52,295 nucleotides of DNA from Hydrogenophaga sp. (GCF_026125785.1 NZ_JAHCKL010000028.1:1-52295), one strand, 5' to 3'. Positions 44,085 through 52,295 are shown, numbered from the stretch's first letter. The notes: generated by a model from the letters alone, not told the origin. Numbers and translations: made by a program.

Positions 44085-46154
44085 ATGAACGCCATCACCC
44101 AAACCGAAGCCCGCGCCATCCAAGTCCCTGTGCTGGAAGCTGCCGACCCCACGAAAAACCTGATTCTGGTTCCGCTGTCGCGGCTGGTGCTGCGCCCCAC
44201 CGGCCGCAACGTGCGCAAGACCCCGCGCATGTCCATCCCCGAGCTGGCCGCGAGCATCCAGCGCGTGGGCTTGCTGCAAAACCTGATCGTGATTCCCGCC
44301 AGTGATGGCGAGCATTACGAGGTGGTGGCCGGTGGCCGTCGCCTTGCAGCGCTCAAGCTGCTGGCGAAGAAGCACCGCATCAGCAAGGAATGGGAGGTGC
44401 CTTGCCTGCTGGTGGCCGATGGCACGGCCCGCACGGCCAGCCTCACCGAGAACGTGCAGCGCGAAGCCATGCACCCGGCAGACCAGTTTGAAGCCTTCGC
44501 GGCGCTGGTGGCCGAAGGCCGACCCATCGAGGACATTGCGGCGGATTTCAGCGTTACGCCGCTGGTGGTGCAGCGTCGCTTGAAGCTGGCGAATGTCTCG
44601 CCGCGCCTGATGGCGGACTATCGGGCCGATGCCGTCACGCTCGATCAGTTGATGGCCTTGTCCGTTACCGACGACCACGCCGCGCAGGAAACTGCGTTCT
44701 ACGATGCCCCGCAGTGGCAGCGCCAACCGTCCGCGCTGCGCGAACGCCTCACCGAGCGCGAAATCGACGCTTACCGGCATCCGCTGGTGCGCTTCGTCGG
44801 GCTGGACGGCTACGAAGCCGCAGGCGGCGGCATCCGCCGCGACCTGTTCGCGGAAGGCGATGCGGGCGTGTACCTCAACGACGCCGCGCTGCTGGAACGG
44901 CTGGCGCAAGACAAGCTGGCACGCATCGCCGCCGCTGTCCGCGCCGAGGGTTGGGCGTGGGTGGGTGCCACGCCGGGCGTGACCCATGCCGATCTGCACG
45001 CCTTCCAGCGTGCGCCGAGGGAACGGCGCGAGCCGAACAAGCGCGAAGCGCAGCGCATCGAAAAGCTGCAAGAGAAAATGCGGGCCATCGGTGAAGCCGT
45101 GGACGCCGCGATGGACGCCGACGACGAAGAAAAGGCCGACGCCTTGCAGGAGGAAGGCGAAACCCTGGGCGAGCAGTTGCAGGCGCTGGAAGATGGCTTG
45201 CAGGACTACGGCGCGAACGTGAAGGCCGCAGCCGGTGCCATCGTCACCATCGACCGCAACGGCGAGGCCGTGATCCATCGCGGCCTGCTGCGCGAGGCCG
45301 AGGCCAAGGCGCTGCGCACGCTGGAACGGCTGCGCCAAGGATTCGGCAGCGAAGGCGAAGCCGAGAACGACGACGAAGGCGAGGACGACGAGCAATCCAA
45401 GAGCGCCGCCATGTCTGACCGGCTGGCGCAGCGCCTGAGCGCGCACCGCACCGCCGCGCTGCAAATCGAAGTCGCACGGCATCCGCAAGCTGCGCTGGCT
45501 GCTGTGGTGCATGGCATGGTGCAGACCGTCTTGCAAGAACGCCGCTACGGCCTCAACCGTGATTCTTTGCCGCTGGGCGTGAGCCTGAAAGTGCAAGACC
45601 GGCTGGAAGGCATGGCCCCGGACTGGCCGGAATCGCCCGCCGCCGTGGCGCTGCGCGAACTGCAACAGGTGGCGGGCGAAGCCTTGCCGAAGGACAACGC
45701 CGAACTGTTCGCCGCGCTGCTGGCGAAGTCGCAAGACGAACTGGTGAGGCTGCTGGCCGTGTGCGTGGCTTCCACGGTGGACGTGGTGACGCCCCGCGCC
45801 ACGCCGCACCAGCCCGGCGCGGAACTGGCGCAGGCCGTGGGCCTCGACATGGCCGCATGGTGGCAGCCGACTGCCGAAGGCTATTTCAAGCACGTTCCGA
45901 AGGCGGCAGTTCTGCAAGCCGTGGGCGAATACGCGCCCAATCAGGTTTCCCTACTGGTGAAGTTGAAGAAGGCCGACATTGCCAGCGAAGCCGAGCGGCT
46001 GGCCGATGGCACGGGCTGGATGCCTGCCATCTTCAAGGCCGAAGGCCCGCAGCAGGCAGTGAAGGAAAGCGCGCAGGAGGCAGGCCCGGAGCAGGACGCC
46101 CCGGACGATGCCGAAGCAATGGCGGATGAACCCGCCGAGGCACTGGCCGCTTGA
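44085..46154 (+). CDS. ParB/RepB/Spo0J-family protein (large, element-borne)
   Basis: 689 residues. The N-terminal ParB/Srx domain (about 25-130) shows PLSRLVLRPTGRNVRKTP, ELAASIQRVGLLQNLIVIP, the GGRRL box (AGGRRLAAL) and TENVQREAMHPADQ, followed by an HTH (IEDIAADFSVTPLVVQRRLKLANV). The long C-terminal part is acidic (about 420-450) and unlike partition ParB, so a role other than partition is likely. AAGGAG precedes the ATG. Similar proteins are constant in Tn4371-like elements. Confidence 0.9.
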   Translation: MNAITQTEARAIQVPVLEAADPTKNLILVPLSRLVLRPTGRNVRKTPRMSIPELAASIQRVGLLQNLIVIPASDGEHYEVVAGGRRLAALKLLAKKHRISKEWEVPCLLVADGTARTASLTENVQREAMHPADQFEAFAALVAEGRPIEDIAADFSVTPLVVQRRLKLANVSPRLMADYRADAVTLDQLMALSVTDDHAAQETAFYDAPQWQRQPSALRERLTEREIDAYRHPLVRFVGLDGYEAAGGGIRRDLFAEGDAGVYLNDAALLERLAQDKLARIAAAVRAEGWAWVGATPGVTHADLHAFQRAPRERREPNKREAQRIEKLQEKMRAIGEAVDAAMDADDEEKADALQEEGETLGEQLQALEDGLQDYGANVKAAAGAIVTIDRNGEAVIHRGLLREAEAKALRTLERLRQGFGSEGEAENDDEGEDDEQSKSAAMSDRLAQRLSAHRTAALQIEVARHPQAALAAVVHGMVQTVLQERRYGLNRDSLPLGVSLKVQDRLEGMAPDWPESPAAVALRELQQVAGEALPKDNAELFAALLAKSQDELVRLLAVCVASTVDVVTPRATPHQPGAELAQAVGLDMAAWWQPTAEGYFKHVPKAAVLQAVGEYAPNQVSLLVKLKKADIASEAERLADGTGWMPAIFKAEGPQQAVKESAQEAGPEQDAPDDAEAMADEPAEALAA

Positions 46155-46216
46155 CCCGCGTCGAAGGCAAGCGCCCCGGCCTCGACCGGGGCGTTTCGCC
46201 GAAAGGAGAAGCCCTC

Positions 46217-46426
46217 ATGACCCGCACCACCACCAGCAGCCCGCGCATGGCGGCGATCTACGCCCCCGGCACGGTACGCGCCCGCCGCTGGCACGGCGAT
46301 GGCGACGTGCGCGGCTACCACCCGCCCTCGGGCTGGTCGGCTTGCGCCGACCTCACCGACATTCATCCCATCACGGGCTGCGCCTTGCCGCGTGCCGTGT
46401 GGTGGCTCATCGAGACGAAGGAATAA
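46217..46426 (+). CDS. Small conserved element protein
   Basis: 69 residues from the ATG at 46217 after GAAAGGAG. MTRTTTSSPRMAAIYAPGTV, RGYHPPSGWSACADLTDIHPITGCALPRAVWW. I do not know a named family. It is co-oriented with the ParB-like gene 62 bp upstream and probably in its transcript. Confidence 0.6.
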   Translation: MTRTTTSSPRMAAIYAPGTVRARRWHGDGDVRGYHPPSGWSACADLTDIHPITGCALPRAVWWLIETKE

Positions 46427-46690
46427 CCGCGATCAGCACCGCGCCCAGGTCGTTCCGTCCTGGGCGCGGTGAACTTCAAAATCCGGGCGCGGCAGTGGCC
46501 GCGCCCGGTGTTAAAGCCGAATACCACGTCTCCGCCTTCGCTGACACTCAGGCGGAGACGTTGAAGTCAGGAATGGGGATGACGGGTTTACCCTCAACTG
46601 TCGTTTAAAGCGCTGGGGTATGTGCCTCCTGACATACTATTTCCAAATTGAAAAATAGAAATCAACCCGGCGTGCATCGAAAGGGGATAC
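46427..46690. repeat. Three consecutive strong hairpins before the defence genes
   Basis: CCGCGCCCAGG/CCTGGGCGCGG (46439-46469, loop 9), CCGGGCGCGGC/GCCGCGCCCGG (46483-46508, loop 4) and CGTCTCCGCC/GGCGGAGACG (46527-46560, loop 14) follow one another. None has a T-run. The DNA then changes to an AT-rich 100 bp that leads into the nuclease gene, with a promoter probably in it. Confidence 0.8.
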
Positions 46691-48418
46691 ATGCAAATCC
46701 GACAACTCAAAATATCGAATTTCCGAGGCATCTCCGCGCTGGACTGGAAGCCTGATTCTTCCTTTTGCTGCTTAATCGGCTCGGGTGACTCGGGCAAGTC
46801 CACCTTGCTCGATGCAGCCGAAGCGGCACTCTCGTCTCGCTGGTTCTCGTTCACCGAGCCCGACTTCCTCGCCTGCGACACCTCCAGCCCCATCGTCATC
46901 GAGGCGACAGTCGGTGAACTTTCCAAGTCTCTGAAATCGGATGAGCGACTCGGCCTTTACATCCGAGGCTGGACGGCTGCTGGCCAGCTACGCGACGAAC
47001 CCGAAGATGATGATGAGCCCGTGTTGACCGTCCGCCTCACCGTTGACGCCACGATGGAGCCTGTCTGGGAACTCGTATGTGATCGGAGCGAGGAACCCCG
47101 CACGTTGTCTAACCGTGACCGTGCGCTGTTCGGCCTTGTTCGGTTGGCCGGTGAAGACGCGCGGCATTTGGCTTGGGGCCAAGGATCGGTTCTGGCTAGG
47201 CTGACAGGGGACAACAAAGAAGCAGCAGCCCGTCTCGCAGACGCGTATCGAGCTGCCCGAGCAAGTGCCAATCTGGGTGACATCGAAGCGTTAGCTGACA
47301 CGGCCGAATTGGCCGAAGGGTTTGCCAAAGGATTGGGCGCATATGTCGAGGGCGCATATGAGCCCGGCTTGGAGCTTGGGCGATCCGGGCTTTCTTCGGG
47401 CTCTATCGCCCTCCACGACAGCGGAGTGCCGCTTCGATTGTCCGGCCTTGGCACCCGAAGACTCGCCACCCTGGCAATCCAGAAATCCGCCATTTCTGAA
47501 GGGGCTATCGTCCTGATCGACGAAATCGAGCATGGGCTTGAGCCACACCGGATCATCGGTGCGATTGCGCAACTCAAAACCGATCAAGTCAAAGCAAAGG
47601 ATGGAGGCAAGCCTGCAGGGCAAGTCTTGATGACCACGCACTCCGATGTCGCAATTGGAGAGGCCGGCGCAACCAGTCTGCGCGTGATCCAAACATCCCG
47701 ACCAGGACGAGCGGCCACTATCGCTCACCCGAATTCCCCTGACTCCATCCGTGCGCTGATGCGCTTTACGCCCAGGGCAATGTTCGCCCGTCGGATCTTG
47801 GTGACTGAAGGAAACACGGAGCTTGGCCTTCTTCTTGGTCTGCGGGAAAACTGGCCAGCGCGTCATGCCAATCGGCCGATTGAGCAACTGGGAGTTGCGC
47901 TCGCCGACGGTAATGGCGAACAGGCATCATCAATGGCTCTTGCGCTCGCTGGCCTCGGCTACACGACTGCAATCTATCGAGATTCAGATACGGTTTTGTC
48001 CCCCGCCATTGTGGCCGCGCTGGCGGCGGCTGATGTTCCCATTTTTGAATACGGCGGTGGACTCAACACCGAGCAGGCCATTTTCTCGGCGGCAAGCGAT
48101 GCTCTGGTTCAAGAGCTGCTGGTCTACGCACGCGAAGAACGCGGCGACGACGCCATCGACAACAACCTCGACATCAAAATCCCCGACCTGGATATAGCAA
48201 CGATCAGAGGCAATTTTGCAGCCTGGGAGCTTTTTTCTGAAATGGATGGTGCCCGGCTTCGAGAAGCAATTGCCGAGGTGGCTGGCCGGAAAAAATGGTT
48301 CAAAGATCAAAGGATCGGTCGGGGCCTGGCGCCTATGGTCTGGCGGATTGCTGCGGAAAATCCCGCCTCACCCCTTGCGACAACCCTGACCCAAGCCGAG
48401 GCATGGCTGTATGCCTGA
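46691..48418 (+). CDS. gajA: OLD-family ATP-dependent endonuclease (GajA-like, Gabija-type defence)
   Basis: 575 residues. N-terminal ABC/SMC-like ATPase: MQIRQLKISNFRGISALDW, Walker A GSGDSGKST (30-38), Walker B VLIDEIEHGLEPHR and the His-loop LMTTHSD. The C-terminal TOPRIM domain has VTEGNTE (Glu373) and DSD (Asp431-Asp433), the metal-binding nuclease residues. Size and order match GajA of Gabija. The next gene, a UvrD-like helicase, overlaps by 8 nt (class 2 OLD arrangement). Gabija GajA nicks DNA when nucleotide levels fall during phage infection. GC content is below that of the flanking element genes. Confidence 0.82.
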   Translation: MQIRQLKISNFRGISALDWKPDSSFCCLIGSGDSGKSTLLDAAEAALSSRWFSFTEPDFLACDTSSPIVIEATVGELSKSLKSDERLGLYIRGWTAAGQLRDEPEDDDEPVLTVRLTVDATMEPVWELVCDRSEEPRTLSNRDRALFGLVRLAGEDARHLAWGQGSVLARLTGDNKEAAARLADAYRAARASANLGDIEALADTAELAEGFAKGLGAYVEGAYEPGLELGRSGLSSGSIALHDSGVPLRLSGLGTRRLATLAIQKSAISEGAIVLIDEIEHGLEPHRIIGAIAQLKTDQVKAKDGGKPAGQVLMTTHSDVAIGEAGATSLRVIQTSRPGRAATIAHPNSPDSIRALMRFTPRAMFARRILVTEGNTELGLLLGLRENWPARHANRPIEQLGVALADGNGEQASSMALALAGLGYTTAIYRDSDTVLSPAIVAALAAADVPIFEYGGGLNTEQAIFSAASDALVQELLVYAREERGDDAIDNNLDIKIPDLDIATIRGNFAAWELFSEMDGARLREAIAEVAGRKKWFKDQRIGRGLAPMVWRIAAENPASPLATTLTQAEAWLYA

Positions 48419-49808
48419 CGCCGCCGAACTTTCCGCCTTGGGCAACGCAGCAGTGGTGGCGCCTGCCGGGCATGGCAAAACGGAGATCATTGCCAATGTC
48501 GCAGCCTTGGGCGGTCGCGCGCTGATCCTGACCCACACGCACGCGGGCGTGCATGCCATTCGAGCGCGCATAAAGCGCTTGGGAATCCCTCACGTGCGCG
48601 TCGCCGTCGATACCATCGCTGGATGGTGCATGCGCTACGCGCATGCTTTCCCCGGCGTGGCTCAACCGCCTGATGGCATGCCGCAAACCGGCGAGCAATG
48701 GAATCAGCTCTACCGTGGCGCGACGTGCGCCCTCGGGGTCAAGGCCGTCCGTGAAGTCATTGCGGCCTCCTACGACCGCATCTTGATCGACGAATATCAA
48801 GACTGCCACGGCTTGCAGCATCAACTCGCGGTCGAACTCTCAAACATCGTGCCGACTTTGATCTTCGGCGACCCGATGCAGGGAATCTTCGAGTTCGCCG
48901 GCGCGACGTTGAGCTGGGACGACGAGATCCATCCTTGCTTCCCGTTTGCTGGGACACTTGAAACACCGCACCGCTGGGCCGGCAAGAATCCCGAACTCGG
49001 GCAGTGGATCGCCGAGACCCGATTGAAGCTCATGCGTGGCGAAGCCATCGACTTGGCCGACCCTCGCATCAGCTATCGTGAATCCGATGATGCCTTCGAT
49101 ATGGGAACGCTGTTCGAAGGCATCGATGGCAAGGATGGCAGTTTCGCCGCCATCCATTGCAACAAGACTATCTGCTACAGACTGGCCAAAGCCGCGAATG
49201 GTGGATACCAAGCCATCGAGGAAATCGCCGCAAATCGACTGCGAGATTTCGCATCCGCGTGGGATCGGGCGACTGATGGCGCTGGCAGACTTCGAGCGTT
49301 TACCGCTCTCATTGAGGACTGCTTCCACAAAAAACCGGTTGTGGAAGGTGAGCCGCTTGATCCCGAGGACGCGGCGCTTCAGCAGGCGATGCGGGACTTG
49401 GTGCCTAGCCTGGGCACTGGCAATGGAGCGGAAGCCGTCGCCCAGATGTTTACGTTGGCCCGCAAACGCCCAAGATGGAAGCTCTACCGCAATGAACTGT
49501 GGCGCGATGCCGAACGAGCAGCGACCGAAGTCGCAGCAGATCGAGCCGAGACGATGGCAGCGGCGACCCTCAGCATTCGCCAGCGAGTCAGCAACTCAGG
49601 CCGGAGGCTGCCCAAGCGCACTCTCTCGACCCCGTTGCTATTGAAGGGGCTGGAATTCGACCATGTGGTAATTCCTGACGCTACCCACTTCGCCAATGAG
49701 CGTCAGGCTCAGGCGAAGCTCTTTTATGTAGCTATTTCTCGGGCTACTCGATCACTGACGATTTCGTCGCCGGAGCGGTTCATCCAACTTCCTGTCCCCA
49801 GCATCTAG
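48411..49808 (+). CDS. gajB: UvrD-like helicase (GajB-like, Gabija-type defence)
   Basis: 465 residues. Walker A APAGHGKTE (Lys23), Walker B LIDEYQD (Asp127-Glu128), superfamily-1 motif III FGDPMQGIFEFAGA, motif V LLLKGLEFDHVVI and motif VI LFYVAISRATRSLTI. The helicase is compact, as in GajB, with no 2B domain of full UvrD size. Its ATG lies within the last codons of the nuclease gene, so the pair is translated together. In Gabija the helicase partner senses DNA ends and supports the nuclease. A plain repair helicase is the less likely alternative. Confidence 0.82.
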   Translation: MPDAAELSALGNAAVVAPAGHGKTEIIANVAALGGRALILTHTHAGVHAIRARIKRLGIPHVRVAVDTIAGWCMRYAHAFPGVAQPPDGMPQTGEQWNQLYRGATCALGVKAVREVIAASYDRILIDEYQDCHGLQHQLAVELSNIVPTLIFGDPMQGIFEFAGATLSWDDEIHPCFPFAGTLETPHRWAGKNPELGQWIAETRLKLMRGEAIDLADPRISYRESDDAFDMGTLFEGIDGKDGSFAAIHCNKTICYRLAKAANGGYQAIEEIAANRLRDFASAWDRATDGAGRLRAFTALIEDCFHKKPVVEGEPLDPEDAALQQAMRDLVPSLGTGNGAEAVAQMFTLARKRPRWKLYRNELWRDAERAATEVAADRAETMAAATLSIRQRVSNSGRRLPKRTLSTPLLLKGLEFDHVVIPDATHFANERQAQAKLFYVAISRATRSLTISSPERFIQLPVPSI

Positions 49809-50047
49809 TCGCGAAGATTCGCGAGCGGAGCGTGTCGTCGCTTCGCGCCGCCGTGCTTTCGGGCTGCGCCCCGTGCTGTCTTTGCCGTCACGGCCATCCG
49901 GCTTCAATCCCTCACACCTTCGCGCCTGTGGCGCTGCGCGCTTCGCTTGCCTCCAGGGGAAAGCCCTGCGGGCTATCCCCGCCGCGCGATGCTTGGCACC
50001 CCTTGAAGCCGCCGAACCGGGCTTCGCCGGATCGGCCCGGCCAGCGC
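49809..50047. other. Intergenic region with element-type repeats
   Basis: No gene is seen. Pieces such as TTCGGGCTGCGCCCCG (49858-49873) and GCGCGCTTCGCTTGC (about 49935) recur in the intergenic regions near 40532 and 42820, so this is the same repeat family. It ends at the stop of the convergent XRE gene. Confidence 0.5.
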
Positions 50048-50341
50048 CTACGGCTGGGCCGCTGCTGCGAGCTGGCTTTCAGCCTCGCTCATCAGTACCG
50101 CTGTGCTGCATTCGAGCGCGCCGGCGATCTTGAAGATAAGCGCCAACGTGGGCATGTGCTCGCCGCGCTCGATCTTGCCAATGTGGGAACGCTCCACGCC
50201 AGCCATGTGCCCAAGTGATTCTTGCGCGATGCCGCGCTCCTTTCGCAGAGCGCGCACCGCTGCACCGAAGGCACGGGCCAACTCGGCGTCATGGGTGGCG
50301 GTGCCGGCCGGTCGGCCGGGCTGAACGGAACGCTTCTGCAT
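50048..50341 (-). CDS. XRE-family transcriptional regulator
   Basis: 97 residues from the ATG at 50341. The HTH reads ALRKERGIAQESLGHMAGVERSHIGKIERGEHMPTLALIFKIAGAL, a classic Cro/C1 fold. An inverted repeat CGCTTCTG/CAGAAGCG (50331-50352) spans the start codon. The upstream side is AT-rich. It may control the element or the neighbouring defence genes; no target can be shown. Confidence 0.88.
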   Translation of the reverse strand: MQKRSVQPGRPAGTATHDAELARAFGAAVRALRKERGIAQESLGHMAGVERSHIGKIERGEHMPTLALIFKIAGALECSTAVLMSEAESQLAAAAQP

Positions 50342-50556
50342 AGACAGAAGCGTCGATTCCCGACACAATTAAAACCACGTTATCTTTAACTCATTCATAG
50401 AAATCCCACTGTTTTACGCTTCTACAGAAATCCGCACTTACGGGTTTCAACAAAGGCGCGAAGTAACGGAACCGCAAGCGTGCTTATGCACAAATCCGCC
50501 GATACGGCTGTACGCCTTCACGCTTTGGCGGATTCGTGTAGCCGGAGAGCATTGCC
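50342..50556. other. AT-rich intergenic region between the XRE gene and DUF2958 copy 2
   Basis: No gene is seen. About 50360-50450 is notably AT-rich and holds ACGCTTCT (50416-50423), a part-copy of the XRE inverted repeat. This is a likely shared control region for the divergent genes. Confidence 0.45.
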
Positions 50557-50904
50557 ATGAACCTGCTGATCACCGAGGACGACCGTGCGCAACTGCTCGC
50601 CAACGGCGAGGCCCGTGCCGCTGGCCGGGCCATCGACCCGGTGCCCGTGGTTCGGCTGTTCACGCCGGACGCGCATGTGACTTGGCTGCTGGCCGCGCTC
50701 GATCCCGCCGATGGCGACACTGCCTGGGGCCTCATCGACCTGGGTATCGGGATGCCGGCGCAAGGCACCGTCAAGCTGTCCAACTTGGCCGGTATCGTTG
50801 GGCCGCGCAATCGGCCCGTCCTGCGCGACCTCTATTTCCGGCCCACGCGCACGCTGTCGGAATACACCCGCTTGGCCGAGCAGGATGGGGCCATCCCGGA
50901 CTGA
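50557..50904 (+). CDS. DUF2958 domain protein, copy 2
   Basis: 115 residues: MNLLITEDDRAQLLANGEARA, PVVRLFTPDAHVTWLLAALDPADG, WGLIDLGIGMPAQGTVKLSNL and RDLYFRPTRTLSEYTRLA. It is a paralogue of the gene at 41611 but clearly diverged, so not a recent duplication. CCGGAGAGC precedes the ATG. The function is unknown. Confidence 0.92.
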   Translation: MNLLITEDDRAQLLANGEARAAGRAIDPVPVVRLFTPDAHVTWLLAALDPADGDTAWGLIDLGIGMPAQGTVKLSNLAGIVGPRNRPVLRDLYFRPTRTLSEYTRLAEQDGAIPD

Positions 50905-51214
50905 ACCCCGCGCACTGTGACTTTTTCAGTCTGGTGCCATACCGGGTAAGTCTCAATCGGGATTCTTGCGGCATAGCCGCACCAGTCTGATCCAAATAGA
51001 CATGATGCCCCGCGCGGGCTGCGGCAGGCTGGACTGTACGGCGTCCCACGGCCGGGGCGCTGCTGCCCCGCCATTGAGACGACTACCACAACGCATCGGA
51101 GCCAATCGGTCTTGACAGCCCCATCCATCTTTTTAACCCATGACGTTCTGACGATACCGATGTAGCGCGTAGTTCTTCCGTGGCGGCCCGTCCTGTTCGC
51201 AGGGAGGTTGCGTC
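50905..51214. repeat. Hairpin-rich intergenic region upstream of the DUF2285 gene
   Basis: No gene is seen. CTGGTGC (50931-50937) pairs with GCACCAG (50979-50985), enclosing TGCGGC-ATA-GCCGCA (50967-50981) which overlaps the outer arm, so two alternative folds exist. CGGGGC/GCCCCG (51053-51070) forms another hairpin. TTGACA at 51112 may be a -35, but no good -10 follows. AGGGAGG precedes the next ATG. Confidence 0.6.
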
Positions 51215-51988
51215 ATGGTCGATCGCAGCGCCGAGCCTTGGTATCCGACTGCCGCGTACCTGTACGCGCTGCATCTGGACGACCTTGCGCTCGCCTGGGA
51301 GTACCTGCGCAGGCACCCCGACTACCGGCTCGACTGGCTGCGCCGTCATCGCCGGCCGCAGGCGGCACAGGACGCGGCGCATTGCTGGGGCTTGCGCCTG
51401 CTGGAAGACCCCGAGCTGGATGCGCGCGACGCGCATCCGGCCTGGCTGCCCGGCCACGCTGCCGTGGTGCAGCTCCATCCCGACGCCGATCCACCGCCCG
51501 ATGGGACGGCCTTTGCTTTCTGGCGCATCCCGGGGCACAAGCAACTGCTGCATGACGGCAAAGGGCTGGCGCTGATCGCGCGCAGCCCCGGCCGATGCGC
51601 GCGCTTCACGCTGGCGCCCGGCCTGGAGGACGGCATGGCTGTCGCCTATGCCCACCGCGGCGGCGCTGCCGCGCCTGCACGAGAGCGTGAGCCCAGCTCC
51701 AACCTGGCCGATGCCAAGCCCCGGCCGACACTCGCCGCACTACTGGAACTGCACACCTTGCAGGCGCTCGACGCGACCCTGGCGGGCGCGTCCTTGCGCG
51801 AGGTGGCCGAAGGGCTGTTCGGCGCCGACGCCGTCGCCGCGCACTGGTACAGCGACGGCGGGCTGCGCGCCAAGACTCGCCGCCTGGTACGGCGCGGCGA
51901 CGAACTGATGCGCGGCGGCTACCGCCGCCTAGCAGAACTGCCGCCGCTTGAGAAGGGCCGTCCTGCAACCGATGCAAGACGGCCCTGA
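51215..51988 (+). CDS. DUF2285 domain protein
   Basis: 257 residues. The N-terminal part (AWEYLRRHPDYRLDWLRRH, HCWGLRLLEDPELDARDAHPAWL) is the regulator-like region often fused to DUF2285 (DUF6499 type). The C-terminus has the DUF2285 motif LHTLQALDATLAGASLREVAEGLFGADAVAAHWYSDGGLRAKTRRLVRRGDELMRGGYRRL, with the HTH-like helix ASLREVAEGLFG. It is a steady partner of the AlpA-like gene that follows. A hairpin AGGGCCGTC/GACGGCCCT lies at its end. Confidence 0.88.
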   Translation: MVDRSAEPWYPTAAYLYALHLDDLALAWEYLRRHPDYRLDWLRRHRRPQAAQDAAHCWGLRLLEDPELDARDAHPAWLPGHAAVVQLHPDADPPPDGTAFAFWRIPGHKQLLHDGKGLALIARSPGRCARFTLAPGLEDGMAVAYAHRGGAAAPAREREPSSNLADAKPRPTLAALLELHTLQALDATLAGASLREVAEGLFGADAVAAHWYSDGGLRAKTRRLVRRGDELMRGGYRRLAELPPLEKGRPATDARRP

Positions 51989-52071
51989 TTGCAAACCTGA
52001 CCTTTCTTGAGACTGCCTCCATCCGGTCGCGCTGTGTGGCCGGGCGTTTTCAACCGATGGAGGTTCACACC

Positions 52072-52295
52072 ATGCGTCCCGCTCCCTTGCGGCCTGCCGC
52101 CACTGTCTCGACCGCTGCCGCGCAGCCGCAGCGTTATCTCACCAACGACGAAGCCGCCGAGTACCTGCGCCTGTCGCCGCGCACGCTGGAAAAGCAGCGC
52201 GTGATCGGCGGCGGCCCGCGCTTTCGCAAGTTCGGCCGGCGCGTCATGTACGCCGTGGCCGACCTCGACGCCTGGGCGGCCGACCGCAGCTTCGA
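52072..52295 (+). CDS. Helix-turn-helix protein (AlpA/excisionase type), cut by window edge
   Basis: An open frame starts at the ATG at 52072 after GATGGAGG and runs off the right edge, giving 74 residues. YLTNDEAAEYLRLSPRTLEKQRVIGGGPRFRKFGRRVMYAVADLDAWAADR is a typical MerR/HTH_17 domain. It is about 85 bp after the DUF2285 gene. In related elements the replication (RepA/ParA-like) genes come next. Confidence 0.88.
   Translation, partial: MRPAPLRPAATVSTAAAQPQRYLTNDEAAEYLRLSPRTLEKQRVIGGGPRFRKFGRRVMYAVADLDAWAADRSF

Noticed and set aside
37572-52295. Second attachment site within the window
   Set aside because: No further GAGTGGGA copy was found after 37579, so the element's right end is outside.
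37894-52295. Type IV secretion or relaxase genes proving conjugation
   Set aside because: None is present in the window; the conjugative label rests only on the backbone families.

Overview
The window is high-GC DNA from a beta-proteobacterium of the order Burkholderiales, most likely the family Comamonadaceae (a Hydrogenophaga/Acidovorax-like organism). This rests on gene order (rimP-nusA-infB-rbfA-truB-typA, smpB/ratA/rnfH, guaB-guaA, BPSS1780-family and DUF2788 genes side by side), on protein families and on a typical family-wide repeat (TTCGACAGGCTCAG type). The species cannot be named from sequence alone.

Layout. (1) 1-1107: the edge of a genomic island. A P4-type tyrosine integrase, cut by the window edge, sits next to the 3' end of a tRNA-Ser(GGA), the usual target geometry. 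(2) 1143-23938: core chromosome. An NfeD/SPFH membrane pair, a large PLP amino-acid decarboxylase, a small exported ATP-dependent DNA ligase (Lig E type), fabI, a Yej-type peptide ABC importer operon (yejABEF), two membrane proteins, the rimP-nusA-infB-rbfA-truB-typA translation/transcription cluster behind a leader terminator, a DMT exporter and a 3-hydroxyisobutyryl-CoA hydrolase-like enzyme. (3) 23939-30258: an accessory patch. It holds a lipase-fold protein without its nucleophile serine, two membrane proteins, a frameshifted RTX lipase with an intact serine, and a repeat cluster. Part of it is AT-richer than its surroundings. (4) 30259-37583: core again. An ECF sigma/anti-sigma/lipoprotein operon with its own candidate promoter, smpB, ratA-rnfH, a DUF4124 protein, guaB and guaA. 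(5) 37572 to the right edge: the left part of an integrative (probably conjugative) element inserted at the 3' end of guaA.

The element begins with clustered TGACGGTAAAA repeats (likely integrase arm sites), its integrase, and a HicA-like toxin/HTH pair behind a 34-bp perfect palindrome that overlaps a promoter. Next come the modules usual in Tn4371-like elements: AlpA, RadC, DUF2958, DUF932, a large ParB-like protein, DUF2285 and a second AlpA/HTH. A cargo slot in the middle (about 46440-50340) carries an OLD-family nuclease and a UvrD-like helicase with overlapping genes, the composition of Gabija anti-phage defence. Replication and transfer genes would lie beyond the right edge.

The least explained parts are the structured non-coding leaders in front of several element genes (two near-copies with compensatory stem changes, and one long hairpin), the palindrome-controlled toxin-like pair beside the integrase, and the lipase/pseudo-lipase locus.
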